A stretch of 64,000 nucleotides of DNA from Streptomyces plumbidurans (lineage in GTDB: Bacteria > Actinomycetota > Actinomycetes > Streptomycetales > Streptomycetaceae). Both the position numbers and the translations under genes were made by a program. This document shows, in pieces, positions 1 through 8,197 of the stretch; position 1 is the stretch's first letter; each line of letters opens with the position of its first letter. The stretch covers positions 1 through 64,000 of the forward strand of contig NZ_JAFJSY010000044.1 of NCBI RefSeq assembly GCF_019857225.1, given 5' to 3'. Below the pieces are notes generated by a model. It was not told where the DNA came from. It made no database searches and saw only the letters and a list, made by a program, of their open reading frames with translations.

Positions 1-1
1 G

Positions 2-1366
2 CCCTCGCACGACCCCGTGGTCCCGGCCGCCGTGGGCGCCCCCGACACCGGCCCCGTCCGGCTGGCCGGCGCCCAGGTGCCCATCGGGCCCGGACCGCGC
101 GTCTCCGACGTACGGGCGGCCGCGGTGAAGGCCCCGCCGCCCGAGGCCGCCCTCGCCGGCTCGTGGTCCAAGCCGCGCCCCGGCGTCAACGGCGCCGACC
201 CCGTCGTACTGCCCGCCTCCCCTCCGGAGGCCGCCTCGGGCTGGCGCCCCTGGCGCTTCCGCATGTCCAACGACGTGTGGGGCACCCCCTCGGTCGCCGG
301 CGACCTCGTCTACGTCACCTCCTTCGAGGTCCACGCCCTGGACGTGGCCACCGGCCGGCGCCGCTTCAAGACGCGGGACGTGGCCTGGTCGATGGCGATC
401 GCGGACGGCCGTATCCACGCCTCCGACGGGCCCACGCTGTTCGCCCTGGACTGCCGCGAGGGGGCGGACCTGTGGCGGCTGTCCACCGACGCCTGGGTGT
501 ACTCGCTGCACGCCGACCGCGGCACCGTCGTCACCGGCACCCGCGGCGGAGGCGTCCAGGCCTGGGAGGCCTCGGGCGGCCAGAAGCTGTGGGAGCTCAC
601 CGGCGCCCAGACCGACTTCGAGTCGCCGGAGGCCGGACCCGCGGTCCACGAGGGCACGGTGTACGTCTGGCAGGACGCCCGGCTGCGCGCCCTGGACGCC
701 CGCACCGGCGAGGAGCGCTGGTCCTACCCGATCGGCGACGCCGCCTCCTGCGGCGGAGTGCCGCTGCGGGTGACCCACGCGCCCGACGGCTACGCCTACA
801 TCTGCGCGGGCAGCCGGGTGCTGGCGATCGACGTGGCGAGCGGCCATGTGAAGTGGCACTTCGAGGCGCCCGCTGTCTTCCTCAGCGCACCCACCTTCGC
901 GCCGGGCCCCGCGGTGACCGGCGGCGGCATCTATCTGGCCGACTACCTCGGCACGGTCTACGCCCTCGACGCCGCCGACGGCCGCGACCGCTGGCGCATC
1001 GCCACCGAGTCCCGGGCCTCGATCGAGCCGGTGCTGGTGGCGGCCGGGCATGTGCACGTGGGCAGCGGCAAGGGGCTCTACACCCTGGACGCGGTCACCG
1101 GCACGCCCAAGTGGCGCTTCCAGGCGGGCGGCGACATCGTGGGCGCCCCGGCGGTGGCGGACGGCCGTATCCACTTCGGCTCGACCGACCATCTGCTCTA
1201 CACGCTGAAGGCCGACGACGGGCGGCTGCGCTGGAAGCTCGCGACCGGCGGCGAGATCACCGGATCGCCGGTGGTGCGCGACGGCGTCGTGTACGCGTGC
1301 AGCAAGGACCGGTGCGTGTACGCGCTGGACGCTGAGAAGGGCACGGGCACGGCCCGGACCACGTAG
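2..1366 (+). CDS. afsK: Ser/Thr protein kinase AfsK, C-terminal beta-propeller portion (5' end outside window)
   Basis: The frame is open to the first base of the window, so this is the 3' part of a longer gene and the kinase domain is not visible. A Pro/Ala-rich linker of roughly 75 residues is followed by about 370 residues of repeating propeller blades, each ending in a pattern such as VYALDAADGRDRWR or LYTLDAVTGTPKWRF. AfsK is the Streptomyces kinase that phosphorylates the antibiotic regulator AfsR, and its C-terminal half is a PQQ-type propeller. The assignment rests on recalled similarity of these blades to AfsK and on afsS and afsR lying in the same window. It could instead be a free-standing PQQ-repeat protein if no kinase lies upstream. 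Confidence 0.8.
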   Translation, partial: PSHDPVVPAAVGAPDTGPVRLAGAQVPIGPGPRVSDVRAAAVKAPPPEAALAGSWSKPRPGVNGADPVVLPASPPEAASGWRPWRFRMSNDVWGTPSVAGDLVYVTSFEVHALDVATGRRRFKTRDVAWSMAIADGRIHASDGPTLFALDCREGADLWRLSTDAWVYSLHADRGTVVTGTRGGGVQAWEASGGQKLWELTGAQTDFESPEAGPAVHEGTVYVWQDARLRALDARTGEERWSYPIGDAASCGGVPLRVTHAPDGYAYICAGSRVLAIDVASGHVKWHFEAPAVFLSAPTFAPGPAVTGGGIYLADYLGTVYALDAADGRDRWRIATESRASIEPVLVAAGHVHVGSGKGLYTLDAVTGTPKWRFQAGGDIVGAPAVADGRIHFGSTDHLLYTLKADDGRLRWKLATGGEITGSPVVRDGVVYACSKDRCVYALDAEKGTGTARTT

Positions 1367-1405
1367 GAAGTTGGGACGGCCGTCGTACAGGTTCACGGAA
1401 GGGCC

Positions 1406-1420
1406 GGACGGCGGCCGTCC
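1406..1420. terminator. Possible hairpin downstream of afsK
   Basis: GGACGGCGGCCGTCC is a short GC-rich inverted repeat 40 bases after the afsK stop codon. There is no T-tract, as is common in Streptomyces terminators. The stem is short and the call is weak. Confidence 0.3.
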
Positions 1421-1460
1421 AGGGCCGACGCTACGCCGGGTACGCGACGGATGCCACGCG

Positions 1461-1495
1461 GTGACCTGATCGTGACAGGTGATCGATAAGGTCAC
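1461..1495. promoter_or_regulatory. Inverted repeat in front of the secreted protein gene
   Basis: GTGACCT at 1461-1467 is mirrored by AGGTCAC at 1489-1495, a perfect 7-base inverted repeat with a 21-base spacer that ends three bases before the ATG at 1499. It could be an operator or an mRNA stem limiting translation. Its AAGG is the only ribosome-binding-like sequence, so a stem here would mask it. Confidence 0.35.
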
Positions 1496-1498
1496 GGC

Positions 1499-2044
1499 AT
1501 GCATTCACGGGGGCGCAGTCTCAAGTTCACGGCCGTACTGGGTTTCGTGGTCCTGTCTCTGACGGGCTTCACCGGTCACAGCCACCACAGCAGGAGCCAC
1601 GGACACTACGGGGACAGCGGGGGCGGCTGCAGCAGCTCCTCGCAGGACCACGACAGCTCGTCGTACAGCAGCCACAACAGGTACTACGACGATGACGACT
1701 ACGACGACTCCTACGGCGGCAGCGGCTCCGGCGGCACGTCCGTCTCCACGTCCAGCTCCCCCTCCGGCCACGAGGACGGCACGGCACGGCTGGTGAGCTG
1801 CGCGACGGTGAAGCACCCGTACGCGACCGTCGAGATCACCAACCCGAACGCCGTCAAGAGCGGCTTCGACGTCCACATCACCTTCGAGGACGCGGACAAC
1901 ATGACGGTCAACGGCACCATCAAGGAGTTCACGGTGCCGGCGAACGGCACGAAGACCGTACGGATCCCGGTGGACAACGCCGAGGAGGCAGCGCCTCAGG
2001 TGGACCACTGCGACCTGGATCCGGTCGCGTCCTACCACTGGTGA
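1499..2044 (+). CDS. Small secreted protein with His/Ser/Asp-rich N-terminal region
   Basis: 181 residues, not recognised by name. A short basic N-terminus and a hydrophobic stretch (about residues 10-25, FTAVLGFVVLSLTGFTG) look like a signal peptide. Residues 27-90 are low complexity, rich in His, Ser, Gly, Tyr and Asp (runs such as YYDDDDYDDSYGG), which could bind metal or water. The last 85 residues look folded, with alternating beta-type sequence and two Cys (SCATVK and HCDLD) that could form a disulfide, resembling small Ig-like/FxLYD-type extracytoplasmic domains. The gene is monocistronic and converges with the hydratase gene. Confidence 0.7.
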   Translation: MHSRGRSLKFTAVLGFVVLSLTGFTGHSHHSRSHGHYGDSGGGCSSSSQDHDSSSYSSHNRYYDDDDYDDSYGGSGSGGTSVSTSSSPSGHEDGTARLVSCATVKHPYATVEITNPNAVKSGFDVHITFEDADNMTVNGTIKEFTVPANGTKTVRIPVDNAEEAAPQVDHCDLDPVASYHW

Positions 2045-2058
2045 CCGATCCGGTCACC
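2040..2058. terminator. Bidirectional hairpin between convergent genes
   Basis: GGTGACC, a 5-base loop, then GGTCACC. The stem contains the stop codons of both convergent genes (2042-2044 on plus, 2054-2056 read on minus), so it probably ends or protects both transcripts. Confidence 0.5.
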
Positions 2059-2830
2059 GGGTCCTGAATCCCGGACGGCGGGCGGTGAACAGTCCCGCCT
2101 GCCGTTCGTGCGGCAGATTGCCCAGCGCGATCAGGTGCGGCGCCTGGGCGAACCCGGCGGCGATCGCCTGCTCCTTCGCGGCCCACAGCGCCCGCACGGT
2201 TCCCTGCACACCTTCGGCCGGGAGCCCGGCGAGCACGGCGGCGCAGGCGGTCGCCGCCGCCAACGCCTCGCCCGGCGCGGTGAGTTCGGAGACGAGGCCG
2301 ATGTCGTGTGCGCGCCTTGCGGAGATCCGCTCGGCGGTGCCCATGAGCATCATCCGCGCGACCTCGCCGTAGGGCATGCGCTGGGTCATCAGGACGGACT
2401 CGTAGGCGCTGACCATGCCGTAGGTGGTGTGCGGGTCGAAGAAGGCGGCGGTGGTGTCGGCGACGAGGAAGTCGCTCTCGCCGAGCAGATAGAACGCGCC
2501 TCCGCAGGCCATGCCCCGTACGGCGGCGATCACGGGTTTGAAGAGGTCGTTGGACTTCGGCCCGATCCTCAGCAGTGGATCGTCGCTCATGTAGGGGGAG
2601 CCGGGCTGCGGTACGACGGCGTCCCGGTCGAGGCCGGTGCTGAAGGCCTTCTCGCCCGCGCCGGTCAGCACGACGGACCGCACCGAGTCATCGAACCTCA
2701 ACTCACGCCAAATCTGCCGCAGTTGATCCCGCATGGTGAGGTCGATGGCGTTGAGGCGGCCGGGCCGGTCGAGGGTGACGACCGCGACACCGGTGTCCTT
2801 GTCGGTGTCCAGGCGCACGGCGGTGGTCAT
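2054..2830 (-). CDS. Enoyl-CoA hydratase/isomerase family protein
   Basis: 258 residues, a normal length for the crotonase fold. The start is fixed by the ATGA overlap with the upstream gene (MTTAVRLDTDKD). Family features visible are the N-terminal VAVVTLDRPGRLNAID strand-turn, the oxyanion-hole region GAGEKAFSTGLD, and RGMACGGAFYLLGESDFLVAD with the second oxyanion glycines. It should act on an enoyl-CoA or a related acyl-CoA in the cytoplasm; the substrate cannot be read from the sequence. It is the last gene of a tight three-gene minus-strand operon with a Zn-ribbon OB protein and a thiolase-like protein, opposite an acyl-CoA ligase. Confidence 0.88.
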   Translation of the reverse strand: MTTAVRLDTDKDTGVAVVTLDRPGRLNAIDLTMRDQLRQIWRELRFDDSVRSVVLTGAGEKAFSTGLDRDAVVPQPGSPYMSDDPLLRIGPKSNDLFKPVIAAVRGMACGGAFYLLGESDFLVADTTAAFFDPHTTYGMVSAYESVLMTQRMPYGEVARMMLMGTAERISARRAHDIGLVSELTAPGEALAAATACAAVLAGLPAEGVQGTVRALWAAKEQAIAAGFAQAPHLIALGNLPHERQAGLFTARRPGFRTR

Positions 2831-3243
2831 GAGCGCTCCAGGACCCACTGCGGCAGACCGCCCTCGGTGAACACGACCTGCACCCTGGCGCCGATCCGGA
2901 TGCGCTCGGGCGGCACGGAGCCGAGGCGGGCCCCGGCCTCGGCGACCAGATTGCCGACCAGGCGGATGCGGGGGGCCTCGGCGAGTTCCACGACGACGAC
3001 GTTGTACGGCGCCTGCTCGGCGTAGTCGGGCAGCAGGGGCGGGTGCGGGACGACGTAGGACCAGATGCGGCCGTGGCCCGAGACCCTGCGCCACTCGCTC
3101 GCGAAGGACTGGCAGTGGGGGCAGCAGGGGCGGGGCGGGAAGCGCGGCTCGCCGCAGGAGGCGCACGCCTGGACGCGGAGTTCGCCCCGGCGCGCGTACT
3201 CCCAGAAGGGGGCGCCGTCGGCGTCGGTGACGGGGGAGAGCAC
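2827..3243 (-). CDS. Zn-ribbon OB-fold acyl-CoA-associated protein (DUF35/ChsH2-like)
   Basis: 138 residues with a GTG start. The N-terminal rubredoxin-like zinc ribbon is clear (CASCG at 27-31 and CCPHC at 40-44), followed by an OB-fold half (SYVVPHPPLLPDYAEQAPYNVVVVELAE). DUF35 proteins are obligate partners of thiolase-like enzymes or lyases; in steroid side-chain degradation ChsH2-type DUF35 domains pair with the aldolase Ltp2. The gene overlaps the hydratase by four bases and follows the thiolase-like gene by six bases, as expected for a complex partner. Confidence 0.85.
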   Translation of the reverse strand: MLSPVTDADGAPFWEYARRGELRVQACASCGEPRFPPRPCCPHCQSFASEWRRVSGHGRIWSYVVPHPPLLPDYAEQAPYNVVVVELAEAPRIRLVGNLVAEAGARLGSVPPERIRIGARVQVVFTEGGLPQWVLERS

Positions 3244-3249
3244 CGTAAA

Positions 3250-4407
3250 TCAACTCCTCAGGAGCAGGGCGGAGGTGGGGACGCCCTCGCCGGCGGTGAC
3301 GAGGCAGGTGGCGGCGCCGGGGACCTGCGCGGTGCTGGTGCCGCGCAGCTGCTTGACCCCTTCGGTGATGAGGTTGAACCCGTGCACGTAGGCCTCGCTG
3401 AGCCCGCCGCCCCCGGTGTTCACCGGCAGCCGTCCGCCGATCTCCAGGGCGCCCTGCTCGGTGAACGCGCCGCCCTCGCCCCGGCCGCAGAAGCCGTAGC
3501 CCTCCAGGGAGAGCGGTATGAGTGCGGTGAACGCGTCGTAGATCTGGGCGACATCGACGTCCTGCGGGGTGAGGTCGGCGTGCTTCCAAAGATGGCGGGC
3601 GGCGGTCCAGGCGGGGCCGGTGAGCGGGTCGTCGTTCCAGTAGTTGACCATGCCGTGGTGCTGGGCGGGCAGGCCCTGGGCGGCGGAGTGGACGTAGACG
3701 GGGGTGCGGCGGCAGTCGCGGGCGCGTTCCGCGGAGACGACCACGCAGGCCAGCGCGCCGTCCGTCTCCAGGCAGTTGTCGAACAGGCACAGCGGTTCGC
3801 TGATCCAGCGCGAGGTCATGTACATCTCGCGGGTCAGCGGGCGCTCGTACATGATCGCGGCGGGGTTCTGGTTGGCGCGGTTGCGGCAGGCGAGGGCGAC
3901 GTTGAAGAGGTGGTCGCGGGTGGCGCCGAACTCGTGCATGTAGCGGCGGGTGAGCATGGCGATCTCGTCGACCGGGCGCAGCAGGCCGTAGGGCCGGGTC
4001 CACTGGGCGGGTGTGGGCAGTTGAACGGTGGTGTTGCTCCAGGGCCGGGGCCCGCTGCCGCGTTTGCGCGAGCGCCAGGCGACGCCCACCGTCGCCTGTC
4101 CGGTGGCGATGGCGGCGGCCAGATGCGCGACGGTGGCGCACGAACCGCCGCCTCCGTAGCCGACCTTGGAGAAGTGGGTGAGGTCGCCGAAGCCGACGGC
4201 CTTGGCCAGCTCCACCTCGTCGGTGTCCTCCATGGTGTAGCTGGCGAGGGCGTCCACCTCGCCGGGGGCGATGCCGGCGTCGTCGAGGGCCGCGAGGACG
4301 GCGCGGCAGGCGAGCGTCTTCTCGTCGTCCGGAAGCTGTTTGGCGAACGCTGTCTGCCCGATACCGACGATCGCGGTGGCGTCCTTGAGGCCGATGCCTG
4401 ACGTCAT
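3250..4407 (-). CDS. Thiolase-fold lipid-transfer-type protein, possibly an Ltp2-like aldolase
   Basis: 385 residues, thiolase superfamily. GGGGSCATVAHLA places a Cys at 90, in the position of the thiolase nucleophile. The C-terminal motif reads VNTGGGGLSEAYVHGFNLI, where classical thiolases have a GHP histidine; a Tyr there is a feature I associate with the Ltp2 retro-aldolase group that works with DUF35 partners. It may therefore cleave a C-C bond by retro-aldol or thiolytic chemistry on a CoA thioester; which one is inference. ATG start with GGAGG about ten bases upstream. It is first in its operon, reading away from the acyl-CoA ligase across a double operator. Confidence 0.82.
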   Translation of the reverse strand: MTSGIGLKDATAIVGIGQTAFAKQLPDDEKTLACRAVLAALDDAGIAPGEVDALASYTMEDTDEVELAKAVGFGDLTHFSKVGYGGGGSCATVAHLAAAIATGQATVGVAWRSRKRGSGPRPWSNTTVQLPTPAQWTRPYGLLRPVDEIAMLTRRYMHEFGATRDHLFNVALACRNRANQNPAAIMYERPLTREMYMTSRWISEPLCLFDNCLETDGALACVVVSAERARDCRRTPVYVHSAAQGLPAQHHGMVNYWNDDPLTGPAWTAARHLWKHADLTPQDVDVAQIYDAFTALIPLSLEGYGFCGRGEGGAFTEQGALEIGGRLPVNTGGGGLSEAYVHGFNLITEGVKQLRGTSTAQVPGAATCLVTAGEGVPTSALLLRS

Positions 4408-4439
4408 GCTGCGCGCACCTCCGCATGCTGAAGCGGCTG

Positions 4440-4454
4440 CTGACAGGGCGTCAG
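4440..4454. promoter_or_regulatory. Operator CTGAC-N5-GTCAG, site 1
   Basis: Perfect inverted repeat CTGACAGGGCGTCAG. Its left half CTGACA (4440-4445) is also a good -35 for the plus-strand ligase promoter, with TAATCT at 4463-4468 after a 17-base spacer. Its right half overlaps the -10 of the opposing promoter (TAGCCT, 4458-4453 on minus). A protein bound here should block both directions. Confidence 0.75.
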
Positions 4455-4466
4455 GCTACAGCTAAT

Positions 4467-4481
4467 CTGACGGGTAGTCAG
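4467..4481. promoter_or_regulatory. Operator CTGAC-N5-GTCAG, site 2
   Basis: Perfect inverted repeat CTGACGGGTAGTCAG, centred 27 bases from site 1. Read on the minus strand, CTGACT (4481-4476) serves as -35 for the thiolase operon, followed after 17 bases by TAGCCT (4458-4453). On plus it overlaps the end of the -10 TAATCT. The two promoters are thus interlocked face to face. Confidence 0.75.
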
Positions 4482-4502
4482 CTAGTAAGTCTGGAGGCCG
4501 TG

Positions 4503-6065
4503 GTGCGCGGTGACTTGGAGTGGGGCAGCGTTCCGGGACTCGTCCGATCCGCGGCCGAACGGTACGCGGACGTCGAGGCGGTGGTGGACGGGCGCACAAG
4601 GATCTCGTACGCCGAACTCGGCGCCCGCGTCGAACGCTCGGCGGCGGCCTGCATGGCGAACGGCGTCGCGCCGGGCGACCGGGTCGCCATCTGGGCCCCG
4701 AACTCGCTCGACTGGATCGTGGCGGCCCTCGGCGCGGTCTCGGCCGGAGCGGTGCTGGTGCCGCTGAACACCCGCTTCAAGGGCGGCGAGGCGGCCGACG
4801 TACTGCGCCGCAGCGGGGCGCGGCTGCTGTTCGTGACGGGCACCTTCCTCGGCACGTCGTACGTCGCCTCCCTGCGGCGCGAGATCGCCAAGGGGCCGGG
4901 GCTGCCCGCGCTCGAGCAGGTGGTGGTGCTGTCGGACGACGCGCCCGCCGAGTACCGCACCTGGAAGGACTTCCTCGCGGCCGGCGACGGGGTGAGCGGG
5001 GCGGAGGTGCGCTCGCGCGAGGCGGCGGTGGACGGATCGCTGCCGTCGGACATCGTCTTCACCTCCGGCACGACGGGCCGCCCCAAGGGCGCGGTGATCA
5101 CGCACGCGCAGACGCTGCGGGCGTACGAGATCTGGTGCGACCTCGCCGGGCTCAGGCGCGGCGACCGCTATCTGGTCGTGAACCCCTTTTTCCACACCTT
5201 CGGCTACAAGGCCGGGGTGCTGGCCTGTCTGATGCGCGGCGCGACGATGATCCCCCAGCCGGTCTTCGACATCGACACGGTGCTGGCGAACATCGCCTCG
5301 GAGCGGGTGTCGGTGCTGCCGGGACCGCCCACCCTGCACCAGTCCCTCCTCGACCACCCCGCCCGCGACACCCACGACCTCTCGGCGCTGCGGCTGGTGG
5401 TGACGGGCGCCGCGGTGGTGCCCCTGCAACTGGTCGAGCGGCTGCGTGGCGAGCTGGGCGTGGAGACGGTCCTGACGGCCTACGGCCTCTCGGAGGCCAG
5501 CGGCATCGTCACGATGTGCCGCCGCGGCGACGCCCCGGCGGTCATCGCTTCCACGTCCGGGCGCGCCATCCCCGGCACCGAGGTGCGGGTGGAGGCACCG
5601 CCCGGCAGGCCCGGCGAGGTCCTGGTGCGTGGCTTCAACGTCATGCGGGGCTACTACGAGGACGCGGCGGCCACCGCACAGACCCTGACGGAGGACGGCT
5701 GGCTGCGCACCGGGGACGTGGGCGTGCTCGACGAGGCCGGCAATCTGCGGATCACCGACCGCATCAAGGACATGTTCATCGTCGGCGGCTTCAACGCCTA
5801 CCCGGCGGAGATAGAGCAACTGCTCGGCCTGCACCCCGCGGTGGCGGACGTCGCGGTCGTCGGCGTACCCGACGCACGGCTCGGCGAGGTCGGCCGGGCC
5901 TACGTGGTGCGACGCCCGGACGCGGTGCTCACCGGCGACGACCTGATCGCCTGGGCCCGCCGGGAGATGGCCAACTACAAGGTGCCCCGCGAGGTGGAGT
6001 TCCTGGCACAGCTGCCGCGTAACGCGAGCGGGAAGGTGGTGAAGGGGGAGCTGCGGGGGCGCTAG
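4503..6065 (+). CDS. Acyl-CoA ligase (AMP-forming, FadD type)
   Basis: About 520 residues, adenylate-forming family. Motifs in order: TSGTTGRPKGA (ATP/phosphate loop), the A5-type TAYGLSEASG, GWLRTGDVG, ITDRIKDMFIVGGFNAYPAEIE (hinge region) and the C-terminal PRNASGKVVK with the catalytic lysine. It converts a carboxylic acid to its acyl-CoA with ATP in the cytoplasm, the entry step for the divergent operon. The frame is open from 4425, but GGAGG at 4493-4497 is best spaced for GTG 4503 (GTG 4500 is an alternative), and the deduced transcription start near 4475 excludes the upstream ATG. Confidence 0.9.
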   Translation: MRGDLEWGSVPGLVRSAAERYADVEAVVDGRTRISYAELGARVERSAAACMANGVAPGDRVAIWAPNSLDWIVAALGAVSAGAVLVPLNTRFKGGEAADVLRRSGARLLFVTGTFLGTSYVASLRREIAKGPGLPALEQVVVLSDDAPAEYRTWKDFLAAGDGVSGAEVRSREAAVDGSLPSDIVFTSGTTGRPKGAVITHAQTLRAYEIWCDLAGLRRGDRYLVVNPFFHTFGYKAGVLACLMRGATMIPQPVFDIDTVLANIASERVSVLPGPPTLHQSLLDHPARDTHDLSALRLVVTGAAVVPLQLVERLRGELGVETVLTAYGLSEASGIVTMCRRGDAPAVIASTSGRAIPGTEVRVEAPPGRPGEVLVRGFNVMRGYYEDAAATAQTLTEDGWLRTGDVGVLDEAGNLRITDRIKDMFIVGGFNAYPAEIEQLLGLHPAVADVAVVGVPDARLGEVGRAYVVRRPDAVLTGDDLIAWARREMANYKVPREVEFLAQLPRNASGKVVKGELRGR

Positions 6066-6170
6066 GCGGCGGGTCGCGTCGAGGCGGTGATTGGCGCGAA
6101 GATCTCACAACAGCGACCCCAAACCCGGCCATTCAGGGCGCTTCGCGGGACATTCACTCCAATCCCTGGC

Positions 6171-7094
6171 TCAACGGCTCCGGGAGAGTGCGGAGCGGAT
6201 GGTGGTGAGCATCGCGGCCGGGTGGTGGAAGACGTCTTCTGCTGTGAAGCGGCGGAGGTCTTGGATCTCGGGGCATTGGAGGATCTCGTTGAAGCGGGCG
6301 ATGTCGCGGCGGTGCGAGTCACGGGTGCCGTGGTAGGCGTAGCCCTCGATCTCGACGGCCAGGCCTTCTGCGCGGAAGAGGAAGTCGAGATAGCGGCGGC
6401 GGCCGTCGGGAGTGCGTACCTCGGCCTGGGTCTCCGGGCGCAGTCCGGCGTCGAGTATCCGCAGGCGGGCGATGGTCTCGGCCGGTGAACCGGAGCCGCG
6501 GTCGACGAGCTGATGCCAGTTCCGGGCTCTGGTGGCACCGAGGAGCGGGGGCTCAAGGGCGACGGCGAGGGCGGCCGGGGTGATCAGCGGGGCGCGGCGC
6601 CGCTCGCCCACCCTGCGGTAACCAAGGGCCGACTCCACGGCGACGAGGGCGTCGTCCCGCGGACCGGCCCGGAGCAGATCGGCGAGGGTACGGGGGACGT
6701 CGGTCACCTTCAGCCCCCACCGTTCGGTCACCTCTGCCTGGCCGAGGGGGACGCGATGCACGCGGAGGCCGTCCAGGCTCTGCCGGAGAATCAGTTCGGG
6801 GTCTGTGAAGTCGAGGGGGTCCGCGGCTGCGGCGTACGGCAGCTCGATCTGCCACAGGCGGGCAGCCGAGCGGTGGCTCACGACGAGCCGCGGATTGAGG
6901 AGTTGGGTGGCTCTCAGTCCTACGACCAGATCGACATCCCTCCCGGGCTCGGCCCAGGCGCCACGCCGAATCCGGGTCCACTCCTCCAGCTTCAGCCTTC
7001 GGGAGAGGGAGGCCCGGTTCCAGCCTGCCGCCAGGGCCCGCGAGGTGAGCAGCACGCCCCCCTCGACCAGCGACCTCAACTCCGTGCGTTCCAC
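6171..7094 (-). CDS. AbiEi-like N-terminal domain with DUF559/Vsr-like endonuclease domain
   Basis: 307 residues, GTG start. The N-terminal part (LLTSRALAAGWNRASLSRRL, then WTRIRRGAWAEPG) resembles the winged-helix of AbiEi-type antitoxins. The middle (RVHRVPLGQAEVTERWGLKVT, PRTLADLLR) is typical of the same actinobacterial family. The C-terminus (YLDFLFRAEGLAVEIEGYAYHGTRDSHRRD) looks like the PD-(D/E)XK core of DUF559/Vsr proteins, with D and ExE in the expected order. No AbiEii nucleotidyltransferase toxin lies next to it, so it is a solitary member. Function is unknown; a DNA-directed role is inference. Confidence 0.7.
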   Translation of the reverse strand: MERTELRSLVEGGVLLTSRALAAGWNRASLSRRLKLEEWTRIRRGAWAEPGRDVDLVVGLRATQLLNPRLVVSHRSAARLWQIELPYAAAADPLDFTDPELILRQSLDGLRVHRVPLGQAEVTERWGLKVTDVPRTLADLLRAGPRDDALVAVESALGYRRVGERRRAPLITPAALAVALEPPLLGATRARNWHQLVDRGSGSPAETIARLRILDAGLRPETQAEVRTPDGRRRYLDFLFRAEGLAVEIEGYAYHGTRDSHRRDIARFNEILQCPEIQDLRRFTAEDVFHHPAAMLTTIRSALSRSR

Positions 7095-7164
7095 GGGTCC
7101 ACTGTGGCGGAGGGGAGCGCGGAAGGTGCCTGGGGCTGTGGATAACGCTGTCGATAACCTCGGC

Positions 7165-7365
7165 TCAGTTGAACTCCGCCAGGAAGGCGGCCCAGGCCCC
7201 GGCCGGGAACAGGAGTACGGGGCCGTCCTGGGCGTTCTTCGAGTCGCGGACGGGGACGATGCCGGGGAGGCCGGTGGCGACTTCGACGCAGTCGCCGCCG
7301 CTTCCGTTGCTGTAGCTGCTCTTGCGCCACAGCGCGGAACTCAAGTCACGCTCGGTGTCTGCCAT
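7165..7365 (-). CDS. DUF397 small protein
   Basis: 66 residues. It shows the DUF397 signature W-KSSYSNGSGG-CVEVA, VPVRDSKNAQDGPVLLFPAGAWAAFL. These small actinomycete proteins pair with a DUF5753 XRE regulator and modulate it, probably by binding. Here it overlaps the 3' end of the regulator gene by 20 bases, so the two are translationally coupled. TAAGGA precedes the ATG. Confidence 0.9.
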   Translation of the reverse strand: MADTERDLSSALWRKSSYSNGSGGDCVEVATGLPGIVPVRDSKNAQDGPVLLFPAGAWAAFLAEFN

Positions 7366-8197
7366 TTCGAAAGTCCTTAGCCGCTTGATCGATCATGGCC
7401 AGGGACGCCTCGGGGGACAGCGCCGTGGCCCTGAGCAGATCGTACGACCTGCGGTAGTCCTTCACGAGGGCCGGATAGTCGATGAGCTGGCCGCTGTGGA
7501 GACCCTCCGTGTACACCACGGGCGGCTGGTCCGTGAACGTCATGACCTTGATCATGCCCATCATCATCGGGTGGGCTGCCGTCGTTTCCGGAACGATCTG
7601 CAGAACGCTCTGCGTGGACCGGATCACGTGCGCGATGTGCTCCAGCTGCGCGGCCGCCTGCTCCGGCGGCAGCAGCGGCCTGTCGATCAGCGCCTCGTGG
7701 AGGATCGCCCAGAACGCCGGCTGGTCCTCACGCTGCCAGAGCTTGGCGCGTTCCATGCGGGCGCGCACCTGCTTCTCTACCGTCTCGGGCCGCAGCCAGG
7801 GCAGGGACGTGCGCACGACTGCCGTGGCGTACGCCTTCGTCTGGAGCAGGCCGGGCACCAGCGACGGCGCCCACTCCTCAATCGACTCCGCGTGCTGCTC
7901 CATCTCCGCCACGTCCGCGAAGTACTCCGCGTGCCCCGACTGCCGTGCCCTGCGGGCGTCTTCACAGCGGCGCTCGAAAAAGCCGTCCGTGCCCAGCACC
8001 TGGTCGACGTGCCGGGCGAGGTCGATCGGCATCCGCCGCTCGCCCCGTTCGATCTGGCTCAGGAACGGAACGCCGCGGAAGCTTCCCTCCGCCAGTTGTT
8101 CGAGCGTGAGGCCGGCCAGTTCCCTCTTGTAGCGCAACTCGGCACCGTAGAAGGAGGGGACGTTCGCCGACGCGTCGGGGTCCTTGCGAGGGGGCAC
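7346..8197 (-). CDS. XRE-family helix-turn-helix regulator with DUF5753
   Basis: 283 residues, GTG start. The N-terminal HTH (YGAELRYKRELAGLTLEQLAEG, FLSQIERGERRMP) occupies about residues 17-60. The rest is the DUF5753 ligand/partner domain with the hallmark SLVPGLLQTKAYATAVV. Such regulators act with a DUF397 partner, here the overlapping downstream gene, in differentiation and secondary metabolism. An ATP-binding anti-sigma-like gene diverges from it, completing a trio common in Streptomyces. Confidence 0.9.
   Translation of the reverse strand: MPPRKDPDASANVPSFYGAELRYKRELAGLTLEQLAEGSFRGVPFLSQIERGERRMPIDLARHVDQVLGTDGFFERRCEDARRARQSGHAEYFADVAEMEQHAESIEEWAPSLVPGLLQTKAYATAVVRTSLPWLRPETVEKQVRARMERAKLWQREDQPAFWAILHEALIDRPLLPPEQAAAQLEHIAHVIRSTQSVLQIVPETTAAHPMMMGMIKVMTFTDQPPVVYTEGLHSGQLIDYPALVKDYRRSYDLLRATALSPEASLAMIDQAAKDFRNGRHRA

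Noticed and set aside
2054..4426. A 790-codon open frame on the minus strand
   Set aside because: Only its last 258 codons are the hydratase; the rest is an out-of-frame read of the DUF35 and thiolase genes with Arg/Pro-rich nonsense sequence.
6171..7094. Complete AbiE toxin-antitoxin system
   Set aside because: No AbiEii-type nucleotidyltransferase gene lies next to the AbiEi-like gene.
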